In this document: piece after piece, positions 25,013-33,160 of the stretch
Position numbering within the stretch: position 1 is the first letter of the stretch
Layout of the letters: each line of letters starts with the position of its first letter
NCBI GenBank assembly: GCA_031549925.1
Contig: JAVBPA010000031.1
Location: 1-35,728, forward strand
Direction of reading: 5' to 3'
DNA length: 35,728 nt
From: JAVBPA01 sp031549925
GTDB taxonomy: Bacteria; Bacillota; Clostridia; Oscillospirales; CAG-272
The notes under the pieces: generated by a model
Databases searched by the model: none
Seen by the model: the letters and a program-made list of their open reading frames with translations, nothing else
What the model was told of the DNA's origin: nothing
Made by a program: the position numbers and the translations under genes

Positions 25013-25894
25013 TTATATTGAAAATCCCGAATTTACAAAATCGGTTAAGAATTTACGGAATTCCTGCGCAGTTTCGGGATTAACCGAACCCCTTTCCACA
25101 TTCGCCATTAAAAATCCCAGCTTTGACCCCATGTCATAGCGTTTTCCTTCAAAATCCACGGCTGTCATACCGGTATTGAGCGAAAGAATACGCATAGCAT
25201 CGGTAAGCTGTATTTCGTTTCCGCTTCCGGGTTCAAGTTCGTCTATTATCTTATAGATTTCCGGTCCGAGCAATACCCTGCCCAGTATCGAAAACTTTGA
25301 CATTACCTGCTCCGGTTTCGGTTTTTCTATCATGTCGTAAACATGCCAGAAATTATTTTCTATATGATTTACGCCGAGAGAACAATATTTATAAACCAAA
25401 TCAAGCGGAACTTCCTTTACCGCGGCTGCGGGAAGCCCGAATTTATTATAAGCTTCGATAAGCTGCGTGCAGACGGGATTGTCCGAAAATATTACATCAT
25501 CCCCGTAAAGCACCAAAAACGGATCATCTCCCGTAAATTCCCGGGCGCGTCCCACCGCGTGACCAAGACCTTTGGCTTCGCGCTGACGGATAAAAAATAT
25601 ATTGGCGCGGTTTGCATTTTCGTGTATTTCGTTTATTTCGGAGGTTTTCCCTTTTGAGGCAAGCTGGCTTTCATATTCCGGCGCATAATCAAAATAATCC
25701 TCGATTGCGCCCTTGTCGCGGTTTGTTATGATTAAGATATCTGTAATACCGGACATAACACATTCGTCAATCAAATAAGATATAGCGGGACGGTCTACAA
25801 TCGGAAGCATTTCTTTCGGCACGGCATGGGCTATCGGAAGCATTCTTGTTCCGAGACCAGCCGCAGGTATAACGGCTTTTGTTATTTTTTTCAT
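25013..25894 (-). CDS. galU: UTP-glucose-1-phosphate uridylyltransferase
   Basis: Makes UDP-glucose from UTP and glucose 1-phosphate, a precursor of wall glycans, glycolipids and exopolysaccharide. The 293 residues match GalU/GtaB. VIPAAGLGTRMLPIAHAVPKEMLPI is the nucleotide-binding N-terminus, IEDYFDYAPEYE and LGHAVGRA are family phrases, and YGDDVIF carries the metal-binding aspartates. EMEK-type substrate contacts appear as MIEKPKPEQ. A clear promoter lies 94 bases upstream (25988-26017), so it starts its own unit after queT. Downstream at 28 bp is the dCMP deaminase, probably co-transcribed. Confidence 0.95.
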   Translation of the reverse strand: MKKITKAVIPAAGLGTRMLPIAHAVPKEMLPIVDRPAISYLIDECVMSGITDILIITNRDKGAIEDYFDYAPEYESQLASKGKTSEINEIHENANRANIFFIRQREAKGLGHAVGRAREFTGDDPFLVLYGDDVIFSDNPVCTQLIEAYNKFGLPAAAVKEVPLDLVYKYCSLGVNHIENNFWHVYDMIEKPKPEQVMSKFSILGRVLLGPEIYKIIDELEPGSGNEIQLTDAMRILSLNTGMTAVDFEGKRYDMGSKLGFLMANVERGSVNPETAQEFRKFLTDFVNSGFSI

Positions 25895-25987
25895 ATATTC
25901 ACATCCCTATGTTTATAAATACAGTCACAAAAATGCGGCGGCACACAAAATTCTGAGATTTTATATATTTATCCCGATTGATTTTCA

Positions 25988-26017
25988 AATATATGCTTGT
26001 ATATATTGTTTTGTCAA
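25988..26017 (-). promoter_or_regulatory. SigA promoter for galU
   Basis: On the minus strand, perfect TTGACA (26017-26012), an 18-base spacer and TATATT (25993-25988). The leader to the galU ATG is about 90 nt. Confidence 0.7.
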
Positions 26018-26113
26018 AACTTCCGCGTTATATTTTCGGTTCTTTGAAACAAAGGATATTCTGAAAATCCCGGGACTATCTTTTTGCTGTCTTTTATTAT
26101 TTTTATCTATTAG

Positions 26114-26680
26114 TTATCTGTAATATATTTTTTCCATAACATAAATTAAAGGAACTCCGAGAATATAGCAAACCCCGGCTTCACCCGCTCCGACAGACAC
26201 GCTGTTCAAAAGAAACAGATTCCAAAATTCGCTGTTAATATTGCCGGTACCCGCAATCGAAACGGTTATAACCGCGCCTACCACGACAGCGTTTATAATA
26301 ACCGCGGGAAGAGGAGCAAGTAGCTTTACCGATAACGGAATTCTGTATTTTGCGGCCGAACCGGATTTTTCTTTGCTTTTTCTCGCTATGTTTCCGATCA
26401 TCGCCGTCAAAGCGGCAGCCGCCAGAGTAGCTGTGCTTCCGAAAACTATATCAAGCACCGGTATGTTGGGCGTTATTAAATTTGAAACGACACATCCGAC
26501 AAACAAACCGAGAACGGATTCCGGGAAAAACAGAGGAAGGATGCACATGGCTTCCGATACACGGAACTGCACCGAGCCGTATGAAAAAGGAAGAATCATA
26601 GTCAGGGCGGCATAAAGAGAAGCGACAATAGCGGCGCGCGCCATTATTCTTACAGGCGAAAATTTTAAGGTTTTAATCAT
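26114..26680 (-). CDS. queT: QueT-family ECF S component (queuosine precursor transporter)
   Basis: Membrane-embedded substrate-binding subunit of an energy-coupling-factor importer, expected to take up a queuosine precursor such as preQ1 or queuine with a shared ECF module encoded elsewhere. The 188-residue protein has five or six membrane helices. Family features are ARAAIVASLYAALTMILPFSYGSVQFRVSEAMCILPLF near the N-terminus and GCVVSNLITPNIPVLDIVFGSTATLAAAALTA. Its ATG overlaps the stop codon of the parvulin gene by 4 bases (ATGA), so the two are translationally coupled. GGAGAG lies 8 bases before the start. Confidence 0.88.
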   Translation of the reverse strand: MIKTLKFSPVRIMARAAIVASLYAALTMILPFSYGSVQFRVSEAMCILPLFFPESVLGLFVGCVVSNLITPNIPVLDIVFGSTATLAAAALTAMIGNIARKSKEKSGSAAKYRIPLSVKLLAPLPAVIINAVVVGAVITVSIAGTGNINSEFWNLFLLNSVSVGAGEAGVCYILGVPLIYVMEKIYYR

Positions 26681-27633
26681 TTACTTTTCTCTCCGGCAAT
26701 TATTTCATCAGTTAATTTATTATAGTAATCCGTGTATTCTATCTGCAAATCCTCAGCGCGTTCTTCCAGCATTGTGTTGAACATTTTAACCAAAAATACA
26801 TCTCTGAGTTTTTCAAAATTTTCGTTTATATAATCATCCTCAAGCCCGAGCCGGATTATTATATGATAACCGGTACTGCTTCTTACCACATCGCTTATCT
26901 GTCCGATTTCGAGAGATACCGCGGTCGTCTCAAATTCCTCAAGTAGCTGTCCCCGAACAAAATAATATCCGTCCGGCAATGTAACATCCGTATCTTCGTT
27001 ATACTGTTCGAACAGTGTATAAAAATCTTCTCCGGCGTGTATTTTTTCAAGGATACCGTCCGCTGTTTTTTTATTATCCGCTATGTTTTCCCCGGGGTCA
27101 TTCCTTATCAGAATCTGCAATGCGCGTATAAAATTTTCTTTTATATATTTTTCCACCGTAGCGTCATCGCTTAATATTACCCCGTTTTGCTCCTGATATG
27201 AATACTTGCGGAGTTCTGTTTCAAGCTCCATTATTTCAAAACTGCTTTTCAGCAAATCAACGTTCATGTAGGATTTTTTCAAGGTCTCTTTCAGCTTGCT
27301 TTTTCCGCCGTAATACTGAGCGAAGCTGTCCATGTTTTTTTGTACATTTTCCCCGCCCTCTACGCTGAGTTTAAAATTATATTCGTTTGCCATATCCACA
27401 ACGGCGTATTTTTTTCTTATCGATTTTTCTATTTCATCTTTTATAATCAAGTCGGGATTGTTTTCCTGACTCTTTTTAAAATTCATATAATAATAACGGT
27501 ATTCGTCATAGCCTATATCATTGCCGCCGATTTTCATAACAGTCTTGCCGGAATTTCCCGAACATGACGAAACAAACAGTGATAAAACAAATACCAAAGC
27601 CAGAAGAACCGATATTATTTTGTTTTTTTTCAT
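26677..27633 (-). CDS. Parvulin-type peptidyl-prolyl isomerase lipoprotein (PrsA/SurA-like)
   Basis: Probably an extracellular foldase anchored to the membrane by a lipid. Residues 1-24 form a signal peptide with a lipobox ending VSSC (Cys24). A SurA_N-like helical part is followed by a parvulin domain (about 170-263) with ALQILIRNDPGENIADNKKTADGILEKI, and VSLEIGQISDVVRSSTGYHIIIRL near its end. PrsA in Bacillus helps exported proteins and PBPs fold, which would suit a genome segment full of wall enzymes. The gene has a near-perfect promoter at 27895-27923 but a ~255-nt leader. queT overlaps its stop. GGGGAAAAT serves as a weak ribosome binding site. Confidence 0.85.
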   Translation of the reverse strand: MKKNKIISVLLALVFVLSLFVSSCSGNSGKTVMKIGGNDIGYDEYRYYYMNFKKSQENNPDLIIKDEIEKSIRKKYAVVDMANEYNFKLSVEGGENVQKNMDSFAQYYGGKSKLKETLKKSYMNVDLLKSSFEIMELETELRKYSYQEQNGVILSDDATVEKYIKENFIRALQILIRNDPGENIADNKKTADGILEKIHAGEDFYTLFEQYNEDTDVTLPDGYYFVRGQLLEEFETTAVSLEIGQISDVVRSSTGYHIIIRLGLEDDYINENFEKLRDVFLVKMFNTMLEERAEDLQIEYTDYYNKLTDEIIAGEKSK

Positions 27634-27890
27634 TTAAAATTTTCCCCGTAAAAATATTTAATTTAAAACCGCTTGATTTTGCAAAAACCCGCCTCCGAAA
27701 ATAACGCAAATTAATAAAACAAAACCTTGGGATATACAAAAGCTTTTAATCTGACGACGCATGCCTTAAATATAAACGAAAAAATTCTCCCTTAACAGTT
27801 TAAAGGCTGTTTTGCTTTACATGCTTTAAAAGAATCGGGGCAATCCTTAATGATTTTCTGTAATGTCCCCTCATGTACAAAAAAATTACA
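27634..27890 (-). promoter_or_regulatory. Long structured 5' leader of the parvulin-queT operon, riboswitch candidate
   Basis: In the minus direction the leader shows nested pairs near its start: ACATG with CATGT, GGGG with CCCC and AATC with GATT (about 27820-27880). A hairpin AACAG/CTGTT follows inside an ATTCTTTT/GGGAGAAT stem that runs straight into TTTTTTCG (about 27777-27835), which looks like an attenuator. The remaining ~140 nt to the ATG show no ORF. I cannot assign a known class. With queT in the operon a preQ1-sensing element is the natural candidate, but I do not see a motif I would recognise. Confidence 0.4.
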
Positions 27891-27894
27891 TTAT

Positions 27895-27923
27895 ATTATA
27901 CCATTTAAAATATTATGTGTCAA
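27895..27923 (-). promoter_or_regulatory. Consensus SigA promoter with extended -10
   Basis: On the minus strand, TTGACA (27923-27918), a 17-base spacer and TATAAT (27900-27895), with TGG directly before the -10. It drives the parvulin-queT leader. Confidence 0.85.
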
Positions 27924-27967
27924 CAACATAACCGCAAAATCAACATACGCATAAAAATAAAAATCAT

Positions 27968-28008
27968 ATAAAAAAACAACCGGAGCGGTAATGAACGCGT
28001 CCGGTTGT
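27968..28008 (-). terminator. Intrinsic terminator after the SLH gene
   Basis: ACAACCGGA (27976-27984) with TCCGGTTGT (28000-28008) form a 9-bp stem. In the minus direction it is followed by a run of T (complement of AAAAAA at 27971-27976). Confidence 0.85.
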
Positions 28009-28066
28009 CTCTGCGGTTATAATTTTTTATTTATCGTTTAAAGTCGGTTTTCGCCGTTTGCTGATT

Positions 28067-30490
28067 TTACTTCGCTATGATTATTGTAACTGCTCCGTTT
28101 GCGGCTGCGAATTCGATGTCCGCGCCGGAAAGAGAAGCGAGTGTAACGGCTGTTGTTGTGTTGTTCGCATTGATTTTGATTATAACTGTCTGAGCGTTGA
28201 TGGAGTATATTTCATCGTCAATTGTAACTGTCGATGCTGTGTAGCCTTCAATTTTGCCTTCTTCCAAATCACTTGATGCTATGTCAAAGATGCGGTTGTT
28301 GGTATCAAGAACATATACTTTTCCTGCTTCGAGTTCAAAGCTTGCGGATTTGTATGTTTCTATCGCGCCTGTTTTCAGGTTGAGGGCTGTGTAGAGTTTA
28401 TAAACGATTCCGCCTTCGAATTCGCTGCCTGCTGCGGCTATTATTTTAACGTTGGATGCTGTAACATCTGTTCTGCCGAGTGTTGCGCCTTCGATGAACA
28501 TGAACGCGAGTGTTTTTACATCGCCGGGGTTGTTATGGAATACCGCTGTTATTTTAGCGTCTTCTTTAATTGCTATGTTTGCTGTGAACACGCCTGTTTT
28601 GATCTGCCAGCCGGAAGCATTCTTTGCTATGATAACTGTTTTTGCGTCTGTTACGAATTTTATGTCATCCAATGTGTAGTAGGGTTTGCTTCCCATTGAA
28701 AGACTTCCTTCATCTTCAGCGTTGAATATAGCGGAGAAATCGCCGTTTATTGCAAATCTGTCGCTGTTTTCAGCATAGAGGGTATAGATGCCGTTTGAAT
28801 CAACGGTGTATCTGTAGGTTGTGTTGGCTGCAATGCCGGAGCTTGTTGTTATAACACTCTGGATTGTGCCGTCGATGTTTGCGTCAAAGACATATTTTAC
28901 ACTGCCGTTTGTGAATACCGGAACTGCTGTGTTTGCAGCAACAAGGTATTTAGCTTCAACTGTCTGAACTGCCGCGCCGATTACTGCGAGTATGCAGTCG
29001 TCTTTTGTTATTACGGAAGCAATTGAGCCTACTTTAAGAGCTGCTTCGATGCTTGCCGCGGAAACGCCGCCGCCGCCGAGTTTATAAGTTTTTCCGCCGA
29101 TAACCGCTTCAGATGCTGTGAGTTTTGTAACTATAGCAGCGTCTGTGGGTGTGAATCTTTCTTTTATTTCAAGGACTTTGTTTGCCGCGTTGAAATAATA
29201 GAGTACATAGTCGCCGTATACGGCTTTTACTTCGTTTTTGAATTCGGATAATTTATCTATTGTTAAATCGCCTGCTAAATTAATTTTGCCTGCGTTTTCA
29301 GTTAAGCGTCCGAATGTGTAATTTTTGATTATAGCTGCTATTGCTGTGCTGGAATCTGCGCCGTAGATAAGTTCGATGTCGCAGTATATTGCTTTTCCCG
29401 CAAAGTCAGTGTTATTTTCTACCTGCGAAAGCTGTCTGTCAGAGCCGTAGATATAAACGAGTAATTCGTTGTCATTTGTAGCAAGCGCGTTTGAGCGTTG
29501 TTTTACGACATTGTATTTTACGTTGTTGATTAAAACGTATGATTTGTCTGCCGCAACAGAGAAGCTCTGAGCGTTTTCGGCTTTGTTTGTGTAAGATGCG
29601 CCGAGAACATTTACCATTTTTGTTTTAGCGTCTGTTTTATAAATGAGTTTTACTGATTTTCCGAGCCACATATCAGCGTTTTCGCCGAGACCGAAGTCAC
29701 TGAATTTAACTGTCATGTTTCCGTCTTCGTTTACAACGGTTACATAACCTTCTTTAACTGTCGATACTGCCGGAGAAAGCGAATAGTTGTTTGTAGCTAT
29801 AATCTGGCAGTCTTCGATTTCAAAACCGAATACATACTGGATTATTGTTGTCGAAATGTAGTAAGCTCCTGAAGCCGATGCTGTTTTGGGAACAAGATAT
29901 TCCGCTGTCAAGGCGTTGTAAAGCAGCGCTGCTGTTTCGCCTCTTGTGAGTTCTTTTTCATATCCCACGCTGCGGAGTCCGTCGTCAAGGCCGAGTTTAA
30001 CTGCCATGTCGATGAATGTCCAGGGATATCCGCGGTTCATGTTGGCATTTGACTGACCGAGAACACGAACGATCATTGTCATTGCGTCCTGGAGTGTGAT
30101 TCCTTTTTTAGGTTCAAAGGTTTTGTCCGATGTACCTATAATGTAACCTGCCGCGTTCGCCCATGAAATCGCTCCGTTGTATGTCTCATCGTAGAGATCT
30201 TCAAAGGCTGTACCGTTTACTATACCCGCATTGTCGCGTGCAAGCATTGTTCTGAAAAGAAGCATTGCCATTTGTTCGCGTGTTACAGGTTCGTTCGGTG
30301 AAAATTCATTTTCGCTGGTTCCTACGATAACACCGATATCAGATAATATATCGATTTGTTCCGCGTAGGGGTACTCACTTCCGATATCATCATATTTTTT
30401 TGCTGATATCGAAACCGCACAGCCGCATATCATCATTATTACCAATATAGCAGCTGAAAAACGTTGGAGTATTTTTTTAGTGTTTGTCAT
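28067..30490 (-). CDS. S-layer-homology domain protein with large unknown C-terminal region
   Basis: A secreted 807-residue cell-surface protein. Residues 1-30 form a signal peptide. Three SLH domains follow (about 32-83, 96-145, 156-197), with VTREQMAMLLFR, ITLQDAMTMIVRVL and LTRGETAALLYNAL as their conserved helices. SLH domains anchor proteins to secondary wall polysaccharide, often containing pyruvylated ManNAc. The remaining ~600 residues are rich in Ala, Thr, Val, Asn and Lys with alternating beta-type segments and do not match a family I can name. They contain no LPxTG. A TTGAAA-17-TATCAT promoter, a ~95-nt leader and a strong AGGAGG suggest high expression, as for a surface-layer component. 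Confidence 0.88.
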   Translation of the reverse strand: MTNTKKILQRFSAAILVIMMICGCAVSISAKKYDDIGSEYPYAEQIDILSDIGVIVGTSENEFSPNEPVTREQMAMLLFRTMLARDNAGIVNGTAFEDLYDETYNGAISWANAAGYIIGTSDKTFEPKKGITLQDAMTMIVRVLGQSNANMNRGYPWTFIDMAVKLGLDDGLRSVGYEKELTRGETAALLYNALTAEYLVPKTASASGAYYISTTIIQYVFGFEIEDCQIIATNNYSLSPAVSTVKEGYVTVVNEDGNMTVKFSDFGLGENADMWLGKSVKLIYKTDAKTKMVNVLGASYTNKAENAQSFSVAADKSYVLINNVKYNVVKQRSNALATNDNELLVYIYGSDRQLSQVENNTDFAGKAIYCDIELIYGADSSTAIAAIIKNYTFGRLTENAGKINLAGDLTIDKLSEFKNEVKAVYGDYVLYYFNAANKVLEIKERFTPTDAAIVTKLTASEAVIGGKTYKLGGGGVSAASIEAALKVGSIASVITKDDCILAVIGAAVQTVEAKYLVAANTAVPVFTNGSVKYVFDANIDGTIQSVITTSSGIAANTTYRYTVDSNGIYTLYAENSDRFAINGDFSAIFNAEDEGSLSMGSKPYYTLDDIKFVTDAKTVIIAKNASGWQIKTGVFTANIAIKEDAKITAVFHNNPGDVKTLAFMFIEGATLGRTDVTASNVKIIAAAGSEFEGGIVYKLYTALNLKTGAIETYKSASFELEAGKVYVLDTNNRIFDIASSDLEEGKIEGYTASTVTIDDEIYSINAQTVIIKINANNTTTAVTLASLSGADIEFAAANGAVTIIIAK

Positions 30491-30592
30491 TTAGGGTTTG
30501 TCCTCCTGTGTATTTTGAGCGGTGATATTTACGTCTGCCTTATGCTCAGCCTTGTCAGCCTCACTTGACGTCTTGTTTTCCGCCGTGACTGT

Positions 30593-30621
30593 ATGATAAC
30601 ATAACGCAATATTCTTTTCAA
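30593..30621 (-). promoter_or_regulatory. SigA promoter for the SLH gene
   Basis: On the minus strand, TTGAAA (30621-30616), a 17-base spacer and TATCAT (30598-30593). The transcript would have a ~95-nt leader with AGGAGG about 12 bases before the ATG. Confidence 0.7.
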
Positions 30622-30731
30622 GAGTTTTTGTGCATTTGTAATAATTCTGTAATCGTTATTAATGATTTATTTATACATATTGATGAATTTTCTTGTTTAT
30701 ACAAAATATGCTGCTAATACCATGGAAAATA

Positions 30732-30740
30732 TGATATAAT
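30732..30740 (+). promoter_or_regulatory. Extended -10 promoter immediately before recG
   Basis: TGA-TATAAT, with the -10 hexamer at 30735-30740 and only six bases (CCGTCC) before the recG ATG at 30747. The expected transcription start coincides with the start codon. The -35 region is weak. Confidence 0.6.
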
Positions 30741-30746
30741 CCGTCC

Positions 30747-32924
30747 ATGAACATAACACTAAATACAAAAATAACCGAGTTATCGGGTATCGGAAGCCGC
30801 CGCGCCGAATTGTTTTCTAAAATAGGTATATCGGATGTACGGGGCTTGCTTTATCATTTTCCGCGCGGATATCAGCACAGAGGAGATGTGCGGCAGCTTC
30901 GTTCCGTCCAAAACGGGACGATTTGTGCGTTCGTTTTAACTGTTGCCACACCCCCTGTTTCCACTATGTTAAAAGGAAGACTGACTTTAACCAAACTCAC
31001 GGCTTTTGACGAAAGCGGAAAATGTACAATTACTTTTTTTAATCAAAATTATTTAAAAGGTGTTTTTTCAGTCGGAGATGTTTTTCGTTTTTGGGGGAAA
31101 ATATCTGTCACCGGAAGCAAATACGAGCTGACTTCTCCGTCATATGAGCCTTATTCGGAGGACCGCCCTCTGCCGGAATTTAAAGCTTTATATCCTTTGA
31201 CTACAGGCCTTACGCAAAACATTATATCTCATATAATTAAAACTGTAATCGAAAAAATGCCGCGGTTTGAATATTTAAATATTTTCGATGATGATAAATT
31301 AGAAGAAAACAAGCTTCCATGCCGCGCCGATGCGCTGCGTCTTTTGCATTTTCCCGAAACTTATGACAATGTCGCTTTAGCAAAAAGCTATATAATATAT
31401 GAAGAACTTTTTCTTTTCGCCGTAGCGGTAAAGCTTTCCCGGAGCAAACCGATAACGGGAAAAGCCGCGGAGCTGAAAATATCCGATCAGGTTTTCAATA
31501 AATTTATATCAGTCATTCCGTACAAGCTTACAGGCGCGCAGACAAGAGTTATTTCCGAAATCCGGAGTGATATGGAAAAGACTCTTCCCATGAACCGATT
31601 GATGGCGGGGGATGTCGGGAGCGGAAAAACAATCTGCGCCGCAGCCGCTGTTTACATAGCGGTTATGTGCGGATATCAAGCCGCGCTGATGGCTCCGACC
31701 GAAATTTTAGCGAGGCAGCATTATCTCGGACTTTCGGAAATGTTTGAAAAATTCAATATAAAAACGGCTCTGCTTTGCGGGTCTTCGGGAGCGGCTGAAA
31801 AGAAAAATATTTATTCCGGACTTTCCGGAGGAACTATACGTTTTTTAATCGGAACTCACGCTTTAATCAGCGCGGGAGTAACGTTTTGTAATTTGGGGCT
31901 TGTGATAACGGACGAGCAGCACCGTTTCGGAGTGGCTCAGCGCGAAGCTCTCGGCGAAAAGGGAAAGGATGTCCACACGCTTTTAATGTCGGCGACCCCT
32001 ATCCCCCGTTCGCTTGCGCTTGTTATTTACGGTGATATGGGTTTGTCGGTTATCGATGAAATGCCTCCGGGAAGACAGATTATTGATACGTTTATTGTCA
32101 ACAGCTCCTACCGCGAGCGTCTTGACGGTTTTATAAAAAAGCAATGCGAATCCGGAAATCAGGTTTACGTAGTTTGTCCCGCAATCGAAAGCGCTGAGGA
32201 ATCAGAGGAAGATGATAAAGAGGAAAAAGATTCCGAAAATGCCGAAGAGGGCGGTCATATATTAAAATTCGACCAAAAAACCGGAAGCGGAAGCTTTATA
32301 TTTGATGAGGAAGAAATCGGCGGAGAAGCTTCATTGCCCCTCAAAAACGCACATGACGAAGCTATTCGTCTAAACGAAAAATTTTCGTCCTGGGGCGTCG
32401 GTTATATCCACGGACGGATGAAGGGGGCGGAAAAAGAACGTGTTATGAACGAATTTTCAAATAACAATATAAAGATACTGGTTTCGACAACGGTTATTGA
32501 AGTCGGTGTCAACGTTCCGAACGCAACTCTGATGATTATTGAAAACGCCGAAAGATACGGTCTTTCGCAGCTTCATCAAATAAGAGGAAGAGTGGGAAGA
32601 GGGAAAGTAAAATCCAACTGTATTCTCGTAACAGATTCAAAAAGCGAAAAATCGCTTGAGAGACTTGCTGTTATGCGGGAAACAAACAACGGATATAAAA
32701 TTGCGGAGCGTGATCTCGAGCTGCGCGGTCCGGGTGATTTTTTACCCGCGTTAAGCGGTGATATACGTCAGCACGGCAGTCTTGAATTTAAAATGGCTTC
32801 CATGTGCTCCGATATGGATATGCTGCGTGACGCATTTGACGAAGCGGCGGCGGTGATTGATGAGGACCCGCAGTTAAATCTCCCGAAAAACCGGGGAATC
32901 CGCCAGATGATAAAAACAATTTGA
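30747..32924 (+). CDS. recG: ATP-dependent DNA helicase RecG
   Basis: Fork-remodelling and Holliday-junction helicase. At 725 residues it is about 40-50 longer than Bacillus RecG. The wedge domain (about 1-135), Walker A GDVGSGKT (288-295), DEQH box (389-392), MSATPIPRSLAL (414-425), STTVIEVGVNVPNA, QLHQIRGRVGRG and ELRGPGDFLP are all present. The extra length is an acidic insert (about 482-533) in the second helicase domain, between VVCPAIES and NAHDEAIRLNEKF. The start is fixed because the N-terminal ITELSGIGSRRAELFSKIGI aligns with the family from residue 8 on, yet there is no ribosome binding site and a TATAAT lies six bases upstream. A hairpin repeat (copy B) follows the stop. Confidence 0.96.
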   Translation: MNITLNTKITELSGIGSRRAELFSKIGISDVRGLLYHFPRGYQHRGDVRQLRSVQNGTICAFVLTVATPPVSTMLKGRLTLTKLTAFDESGKCTITFFNQNYLKGVFSVGDVFRFWGKISVTGSKYELTSPSYEPYSEDRPLPEFKALYPLTTGLTQNIISHIIKTVIEKMPRFEYLNIFDDDKLEENKLPCRADALRLLHFPETYDNVALAKSYIIYEELFLFAVAVKLSRSKPITGKAAELKISDQVFNKFISVIPYKLTGAQTRVISEIRSDMEKTLPMNRLMAGDVGSGKTICAAAAVYIAVMCGYQAALMAPTEILARQHYLGLSEMFEKFNIKTALLCGSSGAAEKKNIYSGLSGGTIRFLIGTHALISAGVTFCNLGLVITDEQHRFGVAQREALGEKGKDVHTLLMSATPIPRSLALVIYGDMGLSVIDEMPPGRQIIDTFIVNSSYRERLDGFIKKQCESGNQVYVVCPAIESAEESEEDDKEEKDSENAEEGGHILKFDQKTGSGSFIFDEEEIGGEASLPLKNAHDEAIRLNEKFSSWGVGYIHGRMKGAEKERVMNEFSNNNIKILVSTTVIEVGVNVPNATLMIIENAERYGLSQLHQIRGRVGRGKVKSNCILVTDSKSEKSLERLAVMRETNNGYKIAERDLELRGPGDFLPALSGDIRQHGSLEFKMASMCSDMDMLRDAFDEAAAVIDEDPQLNLPKNRGIRQMIKTI

Positions 32925-32934
32925 TAAAAATTAC

Positions 32935-32960
32935 GGGGGGACTGGGATACGGGGATACGG
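32935..32960 (+). other. G-rich stretch after recG
   Basis: Runs of six, three and four G separated by ACT and ATAC, then GG, lie 10 bases after the recG stop. GGGATACGG is nearly doubled. It might form a quadruplex, or be a duplicated edge of repeat copy B. Confidence 0.35.
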
Positions 32961-32994
32961 TCGCTTTTTTGCGAGAAAAAGCTCCGCAAAAAAC
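32953..32994 (+). repeat. Dispersed hairpin repeat, copy B
   Basis: GGATACGGTCGCTTTTTTGC, then GAGAAAAAGCTCCGCAAAAA. Two mutually exclusive hairpins are possible: GCTTTTT with AAAAAGC, or TTTTTTGCG with CGCAAAAAA. It lies between recG and the binding-protein promoter. Confidence 0.75.
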
Positions 32995-33056
32995 GTTTGT
33001 TTGGGTTATGAGCCGCTTTTTGAAATTTTTTTTGTAAAATTTAAGTAAAATTTATC

Positions 33057-33085
33057 TTGTAATGGAACAAAAAATGTGTTATAAT
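33057..33085 (+). promoter_or_regulatory. SigA promoter for the amino-acid ABC importer
   Basis: TTGTAA (33057-33062), a 17-base spacer and TATAAT (33080-33085). The leader of about 68 nt contains a small ACCG/CGGT hairpin near 33105-33118. Confidence 0.7.
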
Positions 33086-33160
33086 CTCATCAGTTCTTGT
33101 TACCGTGTTAAAGCGGTGAGATGAATATCTAAAAAATTATATTTAATGAGGAGCAGCCCA

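Noticed and set aside
32935..32960. Firm call of a G-quadruplex
   Set aside because: The G runs are uneven and overlap the doubled edge of a repeat; listed only as a G-rich stretch.
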